In this document: positions 20,514 through 32,456 of the stretch, piece by piece
Layout: each line of letters starts with the position of its first letter
Position numbering within the stretch: the first letter of the stretch is position 1
NCBI GenBank assembly: GCA_019448385.1
Contig: JAGTXO010000003.1
Location: forward strand, 992,001 to 1,056,000
Source: Diacronema lutheri
Lineage: Eukaryota > Haptophyta > Pavlovophyceae > Pavlovales > Pavlovaceae
DNA length: 64,000 bases
Direction of reading: 5' to 3'
The notes under the pieces: model-generated
Database searches by the model: none
Told to the model about the DNA's origin: nothing
The model's input: the letters and a program-made list of their open reading frames with translations, nothing else
Program-made: the position numbers and the translations under genes

Positions 20514-22091
20514 TCAGGCGCACTTGAGGACGAAGAAGCGCTCGGCGACCTCATCGCTCACAATCGGATTCCTCGTGACGACGCAGAAGCAAAAGTTGGC
20601 GGTCGTCCGCTCCGCCCATTGGCTCAGCCGCAGGTCGCTCTGTGCGTCGAGCTCGGCCACCGCGAGCAGGCGCTCGTACACAGCGGGCTGCAGCACGCGC
20701 CGGTCGAGCAGCGCGGCGCACAGCCCGCCGCCCGGCAGCACCGGCTCGAAGAGCTCGTCGAGCATGCCGAGCGTCACGTCCGCCATCAGAGTCAGGTCGA
20801 GCACGAGGGGCTTGCCGTACCTGAGCGCGCCGACGAGCGCACGCCGCACGGCCTCGGGCGTAACGTCGGCTGGGCGGCAGTAGTTGAGCAAATTGACATC
20901 GCGGTACTGCAAGAAGATGAGCGCCTTGCCGCTGAGGTCGACGACGAGCACATACCGCTCGCCGCGCAGCGTCACCGCCTCAAGCACGTCGGGCAAGCGC
21001 CGAATGAGAATCTGCGCAGACTGTCCGGACTGGCCCGATGGCACGCCCGGATCGCGCGCGTCGGGCGGCGGCGGCTTCCACTGCGGCGCGCTCGCCGCCT
21101 CCGCGAGCAGCGCGTCCGTGCGCGCTAGGTCCCATTCGGCAAGCTCGCGCCGGATCGCGGGCGCTGACGCGACCATCACGGGCGTCTCCGAGTCCGTCGA
21201 CGCGATGCGCGGGTCGGCGCCGTGCGTGAGCAGCAGGCGCGCGGTCTCGGCGTGGCCCTGGAATGCGGCGCGCCAGAGCGGTGTACGCCCCTGCCCGTTG
21301 CGCGCGTTCGGATTGGCGCCCGCGCTGAGCAGCAGGCGCGCGACGTCGGCACGGCCTGCAACGGCCGCCTCGGAAAGCATCGTGTGACCGTTGGCGTCGG
21401 CAAAGGCGAGGCGCTCGCCGATCAGCGTCGAGGCGCACGCGGCCTGCCACTCGGCCACCTGCGCGCGTATCGGCTCGAGCTCGCCGTCAAAGGCCGCCTC
21501 GAGCAGCTTCGCCTCGAGCGCGCGCCGCGCGGCCTCGCGCTTCCGCGCGGCGGTCTCCGTCGCGCGGATGCGCTCCTCCTCCTCGACGATCGCGCGCTCC
21601 ATCTCGACGCGCAGCTCGTCGCGTGCGCGCGCGGCCGCAGCCCGCTGCGCCTCGCGCTCCTCGGACGTGAGCGCCGGCGGCGCGGCCGGCTCATCCTCCG
21701 CAGACGTGCCCTCGACGCGCGCCGACGGGTGCTTGCCCTTGGTCTTGGCGCCCGCGGCCTTCGCAGGCTTGGCCGACTTCTTGCCGACATGCGCGGGCAA
21801 GGACGATGGCGTGGCCGTCGCCACGACCAGCGGCTTGGCCTTGACGGCGGGCAGCGCGCCCGCTGCGCTTCTCGGCTTGGCGGCGGCCGTCGCCGTGCCA
21901 AGCGCGGCCGGCGCCTTGGCTGTGGGCCCCTTGGGGAGAGCGATGCCCAGCGCGGCGGACTTCTTGCTGCGAATCACCTCTCGCGCCTTGGCCTTGGCCT
22001 CGCTTCGCAGCGCGCGCGCCTCGCTGAGGATCGCGTCCTTCTGCTCGCCCGTGAGTGGTTCGCGTGATTCTCGCCCGTCGTCATCCCCCAT
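20514..22091 (-). CDS. Ankyrin-repeat protein with coiled coil (IQANK1-like)
   Basis: A 525-residue protein. An Ala/Lys-rich N-terminal third is followed by a charged coiled coil (EMERAIVEEEERIRATETAARKRE region), then two or three ankyrin repeats (NGHTMLSEAAVAGRADVARL, QGRTPLWRAAFQGHAETARL) and a conserved C-terminal domain with GKPLVLDLTLMADV, MLDELFEPVLPGG and NFCFCVVTRNPIVSDE. Coiled coil, ankyrin and that type of C-terminus together resemble IQANK1-type proteins of flagellated organisms; I cannot confirm this without a search. The ATG at 22091 is preferred; the frame stays open upstream to 22271 but overlaps the divergent gene. The stop TGA is followed by TCTCCGAACTC repeats shared with the neighbouring GH18-like gene. 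Confidence 0.65.
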   Translation of the reverse strand: MGDDDGRESREPLTGEQKDAILSEARALRSEAKAKAREVIRSKKSAALGIALPKGPTAKAPAALGTATAAAKPRSAAGALPAVKAKPLVVATATPSSLPAHVGKKSAKPAKAAGAKTKGKHPSARVEGTSAEDEPAAPPALTSEEREAQRAAAARARDELRVEMERAIVEEEERIRATETAARKREAARRALEAKLLEAAFDGELEPIRAQVAEWQAACASTLIGERLAFADANGHTMLSEAAVAGRADVARLLLSAGANPNARNGQGRTPLWRAAFQGHAETARLLLTHGADPRIASTDSETPVMVASAPAIRRELAEWDLARTDALLAEAASAPQWKPPPPDARDPGVPSGQSGQSAQILIRRLPDVLEAVTLRGERYVLVVDLSGKALIFLQYRDVNLLNYCRPADVTPEAVRRALVGALRYGKPLVLDLTLMADVTLGMLDELFEPVLPGGGLCAALLDRRVLQPAVYERLLAVAELDAQSDLRLSQWAERTTANFCFCVVTRNPIVSDEVAERFFVLKCA

Positions 22092-22216
22092 CGCGGTGCA
22101 CACCGTTTGCCGCCGCCCACAGCCAGCGGACTTTTTGCGCTCGGCCAGCTCGGTCGAGTGGCCCGCAGGCAGCCACGGCGCGCCACGCGGGCCTCTCGAG
22201 GCGCGCGCAGCCGCGC
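22092..22216. promoter_or_regulatory. Bidirectional promoter region (ankyrin / coiled-coil)
   Basis: Start codons of the two divergent genes are 125 bases apart. No TATA-like box is obvious. Confidence 0.4.
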
Positions 22217-24574
22217 ATGCTCGATTTAGCGGAGGCATCGGGCGTCGTCTCGTCGATGCTCGCTGCAGCACATGCCGGCGGCGGCGACGAGGCGGACGGC
22301 CTGGTCTCCATCAACGACCGCGCGATCCAGTCGGTGCTGGCGACGGTGCTGCGCGAGCTGCACGAGCTGCGCGACGCGCCGTCGGGCGGCGCGCGGGAGG
22401 CGGAGGCGCGGCGCGAGCTTAAGATGCTGCGCACGCGCGTCGCCGTCGCCGAAGAGGCGCTCGCGCAGCTCGGCGCTCGCGTCGACGACCTGGGCGAAGC
22501 GGCGAGCCGCGAGCCGCGCGCGCGCGAGCGCGACCGCGCCGACGCGGGCGCACGCGTCGAGGCGCAGCTGCGCGCGCAGCTGGACGCGCAGGCGGACGCG
22601 CAGGCGCAGCTCCTCGACGGTCTCCGCGCCACGCGCCAGCGCGCCAAGGCCGCGCAGGCGGCGGCGGACGCGGCGGACGCACGCGCGCGCGAGGTCGGTG
22701 ATAGGCTACGCGCGCTCGAGCGTGCGGGCGCGCATGGCCCGACGGCGGTCGCGCGCGCAGGCGGCGACGCGGGCGCCGTCGAAGCGGCGGTTGCTGCGGC
22801 CGCGCGCGCCGAGGCCTCGGCGCAGCGCGTGCACGCCGAGATGGACGCGCGACTTGGCGCGGCGGCATCCGATCTCGCCGCGTCGTGGGAGGAGCACCAC
22901 ACGCGCGCGGTCAACGAGGCGCGCGCGGAGATGGGCGCGGCGGCGGCGGACGCGGCGCGGCACGAGCTCGCGCGCCAGTTGCCGCCGTTGGCGCGCGACC
23001 GCCTTCTCGCCGCCGCCGCCGCCGCCGACGCGTCGGCCGCCGGCGCTGCCGGCGCGGGCGCGCGCGACCGCCACGTCGAGCAGAGCGTCGCACGGCAGCA
23101 GCGGCAGCTAGCGCAGCTCGAGCTGAGCGTGGCGCAGCAGCAGCAGCAGCTCGTCACAGTCGAGCGCGCGCGCGCCGAGGCCGCCTCCGAGCTGCGCTCC
23201 GCGCGCGGCGCTGCTGAGTCAGCCGCTGGCGCCGCCGCGGACGCGGAGCGCGCGGCCGACGCGTCGCGCGCCGCGTGCGCGCGCGCGCTCGCGGACGCGC
23301 GCGCCGAGGCGCGCGCGGCTGAGGCGCGCGTCGACGCGCGCACCGACGAGCTTGCGCACGAGCTGCGCGCCGAGCTGTCGGGGGCGCTCAACCGCGTGCG
23401 CGGCGCGGCGCGCGCGGAGGGTGCGGCCGCCGCCATCGCCGCCATCGCCACCGAGGCGCCCGCGCGCCGCGCGCCGCCGCCGCTCGTCGCGGCGGTGGCG
23501 CAGCCGGTAGAGCCGCCGCCGCCGGCCGAGACAATTGACGGCCGCTCCGTTGGTGAGACGGTGCGCGCGCACGCCGCCGCGCTGCGCGCCGTACGCGAAC
23601 ACCTCGCACGCCACGAGGAAGTGCAGCAGGCCGTGGCGCGCGGGCTCACCGAGCTGCGCAGGGAGCTGCAGCTCGAGCGCGACGTCGTCGAGAGCGCGCT
23701 TGGCGGCGGCCGCGCCGGTCGCGCCGGGCTCGGTGTGCTCGGTGGCGCGGGGGCTGAAGGCGCGGTCGGATCTGCCGCCGACGCCGCGACCGCGCGCGCA
23801 TCGGCGCGCGATGCGCTCGTGCGCGCGGACGCGGCGGTGCTTGGCGTCCGTCAGCTCGAGGCGATGCTGCGCGAGCGCATGGCCGACTTTGACGGCCGGC
23901 TCGCCGAGAGCGAGGGCGATGCGCTGCGCACGGGCGAGGAGGTGCGCGCGCTCGCGGGCCAGCAGGCGCGGCTCTCCGAGCTCCACGCGAGCTTGGCCGC
24001 GCAGTTGTCGGAGGTGCGCAAGCTGGTCGCGCACGACTTGACGCGCCTTGCCGCGCGCCTCGACGGCAAGGCCGACGCGGACGTCGTCGGCGGCAAGGCG
24101 GACGGCGCGGACGTCGAGCGGTTGCACGCCTCGATGCACCGGCTGCTGGCCGAGCTCAGCGCCGACCCGGCCCGGCTCTACGCCCACCGTCGCTTCTATT
24201 CGTCGCGCCCGCACCTGCTCAACGCGTACCGCGTCGCGCCCGTCCCCGGCGGCGGGCTGCTTTGGCAGGAGGACGCGCCCAAGGTCGCGCAGTCGCGCCC
24301 GCGCGCGCATCGCGCGCGCTCCGCCGCATCGGCACGCGGCTCGTCGTCCGCGTCCTCGCGCGCGCTGCGCGCCGACGGGGCGGGCGGCGTGAGCGAGCAC
24401 GAGCGCGACCATGCGCGCGAGCTGCACGCGGACGGTGGCGCGCGTTTGCGCGCGGGCGACGGCGCGGCCGCAGAGCCGCGCAGCGGTCGCGCGCCGCGGC
24501 ACGTGGACGCCGGTGGCCGTGGCCGGCGGCTCGCGCTCGACGAATGCTCAGCCGCTGACTCCGAAGGGCCGTGA
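22217..24574 (+). CDS. Long coiled-coil protein, function unknown
   Basis: A 785-residue intronless protein that is mostly Ala/Arg/Glu/Leu heptads (for example LKMLRTRVAVAEEALAQLG, QRQLAQLELSVAQQQQQL and ARLDGKADADVVGGKADG). A less repetitive C-terminal part has HRLLAELSADPARLYAHRRF and SRPHLLNAYRV, which may be a conserved motif. The tail is Ser/Arg/Ala-rich and probably disordered. A GKADxD heptad string is typical of rod proteins. The role is likely structural, in the cytoskeleton or flagellar apparatus, but that is inference. The start at 22217 (MLDLAEASGVV) is the first plausible Met in the frame; upstream codons overlap the divergent ankyrin gene. Confidence 0.65.
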   Translation: MLDLAEASGVVSSMLAAAHAGGGDEADGLVSINDRAIQSVLATVLRELHELRDAPSGGAREAEARRELKMLRTRVAVAEEALAQLGARVDDLGEAASREPRARERDRADAGARVEAQLRAQLDAQADAQAQLLDGLRATRQRAKAAQAAADAADARAREVGDRLRALERAGAHGPTAVARAGGDAGAVEAAVAAAARAEASAQRVHAEMDARLGAAASDLAASWEEHHTRAVNEARAEMGAAAADAARHELARQLPPLARDRLLAAAAAADASAAGAAGAGARDRHVEQSVARQQRQLAQLELSVAQQQQQLVTVERARAEAASELRSARGAAESAAGAAADAERAADASRAACARALADARAEARAAEARVDARTDELAHELRAELSGALNRVRGAARAEGAAAAIAAIATEAPARRAPPPLVAAVAQPVEPPPPAETIDGRSVGETVRAHAAALRAVREHLARHEEVQQAVARGLTELRRELQLERDVVESALGGGRAGRAGLGVLGGAGAEGAVGSAADAATARASARDALVRADAAVLGVRQLEAMLRERMADFDGRLAESEGDALRTGEEVRALAGQQARLSELHASLAAQLSEVRKLVAHDLTRLAARLDGKADADVVGGKADGADVERLHASMHRLLAELSADPARLYAHRRFYSSRPHLLNAYRVAPVPGGGLLWQEDAPKVAQSRPRAHRARSAASARGSSSASSRALRADGAGGVSEHERDHARELHADGGARLRAGDGAAAEPRSGRAPRHVDAGGRGRRLALDECSAADSEGP

Positions 24575-24745
24575 GACGGGGCGCGAGACGCCCCGGGCGC
24601 CTGTTCGACCTGCGGCCTCTGGCTTGAGCGGGTCGAGTTTCTGGTCCCAGTCTGCTGCTGGACGCCTGCTGCCTGCAGGCGCTGAATGCGCTCTGCAGCC
24701 ACCGGGTCAGAAGCGCCTTTGACCTTTGACTCTTCCGCCATTTTC

Positions 24746-25951
24746 ATGGCTACGACGCGCGAAGCCGTGTCGCTCGTGGCCGCGTTGCTCGAGGAGCACG
24801 GGCTCGTGGAGACGCTCGCAGCGCTCGAGAAGGAGGCGGGGACCTTGCTGCACGATGGCGCCGTCGTCGACCCGGCCGAGCTTGAACGCAAGCTGCGCGC
24901 CCTCCGCGTCGCACACGTGCCCGCCGCTTCTGCGGAGCTCGGCGACGAGGACCCGCTCATGGCGCCCTTCACGGGCCGCCTCGCCACGGCGCTCGAGCGC
25001 ACAGTGAGCGGTGCGCATGCGAGCAACGTGCTCTGCGCCACGTTTTGCGGCGAGTCGCGCGAGCTCGTCGCGAGCGGCGGCGCCGACAAGCTGATCGCGC
25101 TCACGTCGACGAGCACGGGCGAGGTGATGCACCGCCTCGCGACGCACAACGCGCCGGTGCTCGCCGTCGCGGCGCAGCCGGACGGCGGCTCGCTGCTCGC
25201 GTCGACGGCGATGGACGGGCGCGTCCAGCTGCACGATCTTGGCACGCGCACCCTCCTGCACGAGTGGCGCGACGCGCACCGCAAGTACGCGCTCTGTGCG
25301 ACGTGGCGTGACGGCGAGAACTTTGCGACGTGCTCGTCGGACGGGATGGTGGCGGCGTTCCGCGCGGGCGGCGAGTCGGGCAGCTTCGACAAGTGCCTCG
25401 ACCTTCCCCTTTCGCACGACCACGGCGTTACCTCCGTCGGCTGGGGCCGCGGCGCGTCCGCGCCGGTGCTCGTCGCGTCGGTGCAGGACAGCCACGTTTT
25501 AAAGTACTACGACTGTGCCGCGCAGCGGCTGTGGTCCGTCTCGATGAACGAGCTGGACGACGAGCACGTGAGCTTCAGCGCGATGCACATCGCCGTGCAC
25601 CCGTCGGGCAAGTACCTCGCCGTCGCCACCGACCGCCAGCGCACGTTTGTGTACGAGTGGGGCTCGCGCACGCGCGTGCGCACCCTCATCTCCGACTTCA
25701 AGGCGGACGACTTTGCGCCCGCGCCGCGCCAGAGCTGGGACGCGGACGGGCGGCACCTGTACGTGGCGGCGGGCGAGGCGACGGTCGCCCTGTGGGACGT
25801 CGGGATGGAGCGGCAAGTCTCGCAGCTCGTCGGCCACTCCGCCATCGTGCGCGGGCTGCACGTGTGCGACCGGCCGGGCAGCCGGCGCGCAGTCACGTGC
25901 TCCTTCGACAAGACCGTGCGCGTTTGGGGTGAGGCGACGGCCCCGGCGTGA
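24746..25951 (+). CDS. LisH-like WD40 repeat protein
   Basis: A 401-residue protein. The N-terminus (SLVAALLEEHGLVETLAALE) fits a LisH dimerisation helix pair. At least six WD40 blades follow: NVLCATFCGESRELVASGGAD, TGEVMHRLATHNAPVLAVAA, RTLLHEWRDAHRKYALCATW, FSAMHIAVHPSGKYLAVATD, ATVALWDVGMERQVSQLVGH and AVTCSFDKTVRVW. It is probably a scaffold in a multi-protein complex; the partner cannot be read. The ATG at 24746 is favoured because LisH motifs sit near the N-terminus; the frame extends 60 bases upstream without other signals. The gene is intronless, and its stop is 22 bases from the stop of the next, convergent gene. Confidence 0.75.
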   Translation: MATTREAVSLVAALLEEHGLVETLAALEKEAGTLLHDGAVVDPAELERKLRALRVAHVPAASAELGDEDPLMAPFTGRLATALERTVSGAHASNVLCATFCGESRELVASGGADKLIALTSTSTGEVMHRLATHNAPVLAVAAQPDGGSLLASTAMDGRVQLHDLGTRTLLHEWRDAHRKYALCATWRDGENFATCSSDGMVAAFRAGGESGSFDKCLDLPLSHDHGVTSVGWGRGASAPVLVASVQDSHVLKYYDCAAQRLWSVSMNELDDEHVSFSAMHIAVHPSGKYLAVATDRQRTFVYEWGSRTRVRTLISDFKADDFAPAPRQSWDADGRHLYVAAGEATVALWDVGMERQVSQLVGHSAIVRGLHVCDRPGSRRAVTCSFDKTVRVWGEATAPA

Positions 25952-25973
25952 GTTGTGACGGCGTACAATTGTG

Positions 25974-27098
25974 CTACCATCTCCGGTCCGGGACGACGAT
26001 CTGACTCGGTGCGACGTCGAGGACGCGCACGAACGAGCCGAGCTTGCTGCCGGCCGCGAAGGCCAGGCGCGCGGGCTGCCCGGGCATCGGTGGCGCAAAA
26101 TCAACGCTGTACACGCTGCGCCCGCGCAGCTCGAGCGACTCAACAAACGCCTGGCGGGCGCGGTCGTAGACCCGGACCAAGCCGTCGCCCGTTCCTCCAG
26201 AAACACCTCCCCCGTTGGGTCCACCGCCGGCGGTGTTGCCACCGATGCCGATCATCGTGCGCCCCGCGTCTCGGCTGAACTTGCAAGCGTACAGCGAGCA
26301 CGGCCCGTCGTGCGAACCCGCCGCCGATGCGATCGAGAGGGCGAACGTCGGGGTGCCGCCCGGTCGGCGGAGGTCGAAAATCTGCACCTGGCCAGCCCGG
26401 CCGTGCGAGCCGGCGAGGAGGTCGTTGCCGTGCATGTCGATGCAATCGCCGGCGACGAACGGGCCAGAGAAGACACTCACCGACGCGCCCACGCGCACGT
26501 CCCACACGTGCACCACCTTGTCCCAGCCCGCCGACGCGAGCACGTGCGCGTGCGCGTCGTGGAAGCGGACGGCAAAGACCTGCTGCACGTGGCCGTGCTT
26601 GAGCGAGCCGCGCTCGTCGCCGCCGCGGAAGACAAGAAGCTCCGATTTGGTCGCCTCTTCGTACACGCGCACGCATGCGTCCTTGCCGGACGTCGCAAAC
26701 GCCCAGCCGTCGTGCGTGTAGTCCGCGCAGTGCACCGCGTTGCCAGGCTGGCGCGTCGCGTGGAGCCGCTTGGCGGACGGCACGTGCCAGTGGTTGACGA
26801 AGCCCGCGCAGTTGCCCTCGAGCAAGACAAGGCGGCGTCGCCTGCCCACTGCCGACGGCCGCCAGCAGAGCGCCAGCGTCGGCAGCGCGTCCGCCGCGCT
26901 CACCGCCGCGTTCATCGTGTGCCGGACCGTGCGCGCCGACACGTCCAGCACGTGGACGCGCGAGTCGTCATCGCCCGCTGCAAGGAGCGCGCCATCGGGC
27001 GACCACTTGACGCAGTACGGTCGGCCGTCGAGGTGGAAGCATCCGTCCCACGCGGGCGCGGCCTCCGCCTCGAGCCCGCCGTCTCCGGGCGGCGACAT
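25974..27098 (-). CDS. WD40 repeat protein, function unknown
   Basis: A 374-residue protein with WD40 blades such as YCVKWSPDGALLAAGDDDSR, NAVHCADYTHDGWAFATSGK, VFAVRFHDAHAHVLASAGWD with VVHVWDVR, and YACKFSRDAGRTMIGIGGN. One blade contains a Gly-rich loop (GGNTAGGGPNGGGVSGGTGD). I see no domain beyond the propeller, and the specific orthologue is not recognised. The ATG at 27098 starts MSPPGDGGLE; the frame is open to 27269 without a conserved motif. It is convergent with the LisH-WD40 gene, leaving 22 bases between stop codons, so the 3' UTRs must overlap. Confidence 0.72.
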   Translation of the reverse strand: MSPPGDGGLEAEAAPAWDGCFHLDGRPYCVKWSPDGALLAAGDDDSRVHVLDVSARTVRHTMNAAVSAADALPTLALCWRPSAVGRRRRLVLLEGNCAGFVNHWHVPSAKRLHATRQPGNAVHCADYTHDGWAFATSGKDACVRVYEEATKSELLVFRGGDERGSLKHGHVQQVFAVRFHDAHAHVLASAGWDKVVHVWDVRVGASVSVFSGPFVAGDCIDMHGNDLLAGSHGRAGQVQIFDLRRPGGTPTFALSIASAAGSHDGPCSLYACKFSRDAGRTMIGIGGNTAGGGPNGGGVSGGTGDGLVRVYDRARQAFVESLELRGRSVYSVDFAPPMPGQPARLAFAAGSKLGSFVRVLDVAPSQIVVPDRRW

Positions 27099-27621
27099 CG
27101 TGCGGCGACCCGTTGAGAAATACCCGCATATGAGCGAAATCGTGCGCCGAGCACGGCCGCTTCCGAGCCGCTGGCGAGCATAGCACGGTTCAGCCGTCGC
27201 AGTTGTGATCTTCCAACGCAGGCAGGGAAGGTGCGCTAGGTGGAGGAGCGCGTGCGCTTGATGGGTCAAACTTCAGCGAGCCTTGCGTGTGCCGGTGCGT
27301 TGCTTAAGCCGCGACGCTGCGCGCGCCATGTGCACCGACGCCCCGCGCAGTAGGCCGCAGCAACCCAGCGGTGGCCAAAAGCATCAGGGCCACGCACTTA
27401 ACTACGATGGATCTTTGGTTGGGCATGATTGCAGGCTGATCTCAGCCTACGGTGATGGCAACGCGAGGCCGGCAGCCAACGTCGGACACGGGCGCCCAAG
27501 CGGCTCTCGCGCTGCGCCCTTGAAGCCCGCATTTTTCAAAGCCGTCTTCGCGCCCTCCGCAAATAATTTGCGATTTACGTACGGGGGCCCGCACGTCCGT
27601 GCATCGCGGCGAACATCGCCG
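27099..27621. other. 523-base divergent spacer, no gene seen
   Basis: Separates the divergent WD40 and F-box-like genes. Base composition is less GC-extreme than in flanking genes. It presumably holds both promoters. A weak minus-strand frame at 27442-27744 has no motif. Confidence 0.4.
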
Positions 27622-28854
27622 ATGAGCATCGCGGCGGCGGGGGCATCCGAATGTCTCGGGTTCCTCGGCGCGGACGTGGCCGCGCTCGTGCTCGCATGGC
27701 TCTCGCCGCGCGAGCTCTGCCGCGCGCGCGTGCTTTCCCGCCAAATTGTCCCCGTCGTCGACGCTGTCGCGGCGAGCTGGCGCGTGTCGTGGGAGCGCTC
27801 CGGCTTCTCATGGCCAATGGAGGTGCGACCGGGCTCGGCGCTCGGGCTGATGCTCTTTGAATACCTGCAGCGATGCACCCAACGGCTACGCGCCGACGAT
27901 CCGGACCGTCGCGTCGTCACGATCGCCCGCGTGGCGCTCTCGGCGCGCGAGCCGTGCGTGCTGCACGTCCCAAACGTTGACGTCCTGATCCCGCTGAGCG
28001 TCTGGAGGCCGGACCTGCTCGGCGTGCTGCCCGCCCATCAGCCGATACACATTGGGGTCGTCGAGCACAGACGGCTCGTGCCCACGCCCCCCGTGGCGCT
28101 CCTGCGCGTGCGTTCGCCGACGAGCAGGGCGCCGCAGCCCGGCCGAGGCGTACCCCTAATCGATCCGGCCGCGCCGAGCGCGCGCGTGCCCGACGCGGCA
28201 GCAGCGGCGGCGCCATGCGCATGGTGCGCAGCCGAAGGCACGCTACACGCCTCCGGTGCCGTGCACGCCAGCGCGTATGCACCCGCATCCGCGCCAGCCG
28301 CCGCCATCGCGCCAGGCCCCCCCTCGCCGGATGCCCGGCAGCTCCCAGCGGCAAACTAGTACCGGGCTTTATGCTCGTTCTACGACGCGATCTTTGATGA
28401 GGCCACCGAGCTAACCGCGCCCGTCGAGCCAGATGGCGTGGCCAGCGCGGTCGCGTCCGCACCGCCGAGCGTGGCGCCGGCGCTGCGCTGTGGCGTCGTG
28501 CAGCGCGCGGCAGGGCAGCCATCGCTCTATGTCGTTACTGAGGCTCAGGCGAACCGCGCGTGCCGCGCGTCCCTCTCGGCGGGCACGTTCGCGCGCACGT
28601 GGGAGGCGCTGCCGCACGGCTCGACGGAGTGCGCGCAGCTCGGCTCGGCGCTCTGGCTCGTGCTCAGCTGGGCGGAGGCGGAACTTTCCGAAAACCTTCC
28701 GCTCGCGTGCTTCACCGATCGCATTCGCGAGCTGCTCCACGCGCCTCCACCCGCCTCGGCAACCGCCTCAGCGGTGGGCGCGCATTGGCACGGCCTGCCA
28801 GGTGCCGGACGCGCGGCGAGCAGGGGCGTCGGGCAAGAGGTCGGGCGAGGGTGA
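27622..28854 (+). CDS. F-box-like protein
   Basis: The N-terminus has FLGADVAALVLAWLSPRELC then RARVLSRQ and a following Trp pair (SWRVSWERSG), a good F-box pattern; such proteins link substrates to SCF ubiquitin ligases through Skp1. The frame meets TAG at 28357-28359, but the same frame continues immediately as YRALCSFYDAIFDEATE to a stop at 28852-28854, which argues for one gene. I propose join(27622..28260, 28360..28854), a 99-base phase-0 intron with GTGCAC donor and CTAG acceptor, giving 377 residues. This intron is inference; the alternative is a 245-residue protein ending at 28359. The rest (Ala/Pro-rich linker, then TFARTWEALPHG) is not recognised. The ATG at 27622 precedes the F-box by 10 residues. 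Confidence 0.55.
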
Positions 28855-28921
28855 TTTCGGTGCCAAAAAGAAACTTATTTATTGGGGTCTTTCTGTCGGG
28901 CTGCCCTGGCCTTCGCCAAGC

Positions 28922-31320
<2,399 letters not shown>

Positions 31321-31350
31321 CGCGCACCGACGGCACTGTCCGCCAAAAGC
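31321..31350. promoter_or_regulatory. 30-base gap between divergent start codons (ankyrin-TPR / HAD hydrolase)
   Basis: The minus-strand ATG at 31318-31320 and the plus-strand ATG at 31351-31353 are separated by 30 bases. Either the 5' UTRs are nearly absent, or transcription of each gene starts within the other's coding sequence. Confidence 0.5.
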
Positions 31351-31988
31351 ATGGCGCTCCAGTTGTCCTATCGCGTGCCCCGTCGGCGGCTTCCGCTGCT
31401 GCTGCTCGCTCTCCGAAGCGTGCACGGCTCGACCGCGCCGGACGGCGGCCGCACATGGGCGCCAATTCGCGCCGTGCTCTTCGACTTTGACGGCAGCCTC
31501 GTGCAATCGGAGGAGACGCACCGGCTCTCGTTTTCTGCCGTGCTGCAGCGCGACCTCGACCGCGAGACGTGGTACACCAAGTGCGTCGGCCGGAGGCCGC
31601 TCTCCATCCTGAGCGAGTATAGGCAAGCGGATGCGCCACCCGCCGAGGAACTCGCCGCGCTGCTCAAGGCGGACGCGGTCGGGCGGTACGACCAGGTGAG
31701 TGCAACCGACGGCCATTCTGCCCTTCTCGACGACCTCGACCGCGCCGGCATCTGCATGGCGATCGTGAGTAGCGGCTCTCGCGAATACATTACCAAAGTG
31801 CTTGACCGTCTGCAGATCGCCGAGCGCTTCAAACTCATTGTTGCGGGCGACGACACGGAAGTTGAGGGGCACCACAAGGTGCGCGCTACGAGGCACACAC
31901 GCCCCCCCCCCCCCCCCCCCCCCCCCTTGTCCCCTTCTCCGCTCGCTTTCGCCAAGCTCGCCCTGCGCGAGGTGCGCGAACCCTCCCC

Positions 31989-32019
<31 letters not shown>

Positions 32020-32024
32020 TTCCT

Positions 32025-32060
<36 letters not shown>

Positions 32061-32346
32061 TTCCCGTGTCCCTACCCCTCAGCCCGACCCATTGCCCTAC
32101 CTGCTCGCCGCGCGCAAGCTGGGCTTCGAACCGGGCGAGTGCGTCGCGATCGAAGACTCGCCGGCGGGCATCGAGTCGGCCCTGCGCGCCGGCATGCGCG
32201 TCGTCGCGGTTCGCAACCCGGCCAACCGCGAACACGAGCTTCTGCTTGACGAGGCCGTCGTCGCGACGATCGACGACTTCCATGGGCTGCCGCGCACGGT
32301 GCTCGGTTGCGTCGTCGGGCACGAGCCCCCGCTGACCGCCGCGTGA
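31351..32346 (+). CDS. HAD-superfamily hydrolase (beta-phosphoglucomutase-like)
   Basis: Predicted join(31351..31878, 32083..32346), 263 residues. HAD motifs: LFDFDGSLVQSE (DxDxT-type motif I with nucleophile Asp and general acid Asp), AIVSSGSREY (motif II Ser), Lys at the end of exon 1 (EGHHK) followed by PDPLPYLLAARKLG (motif III), and VAIEDSPAGIESALRAGM (motif IV acidic pair). This order matches subfamily I phosphatases/phosphoglucomutases; the substrate is unknown. The N-terminus (RRRLPLLLLALRSVHG) looks like a signal or organelle-targeting peptide. The 204-base intron falls exactly between K and PDP, phase 0, GTGCGC...CTCAG, and contains three C-runs. Confidence 0.85.
31902..32060. repeat. 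Three C-runs within the HAD gene intron
   Basis: Runs of about 25 (31902-31926), 29 (31991-32019) and 35 (32026-32060) C, separated by short pyrimidine-rich sequence, upstream of the acceptor at 32081-32082. They read as C on the coding strand, as in the ankyrin-TPR intron. Confidence 0.85.
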
Positions 32347-32456
32347 AGCATTTCTCTCCCCTTTTTGTATCTCATTTCTCTGCATTATTTAAATTTATTT
32401 TTCCTTTCTCTCTCCACCAGTCACACTCGCGCCAAGCCGCCAAGCTTTCAATTAGG

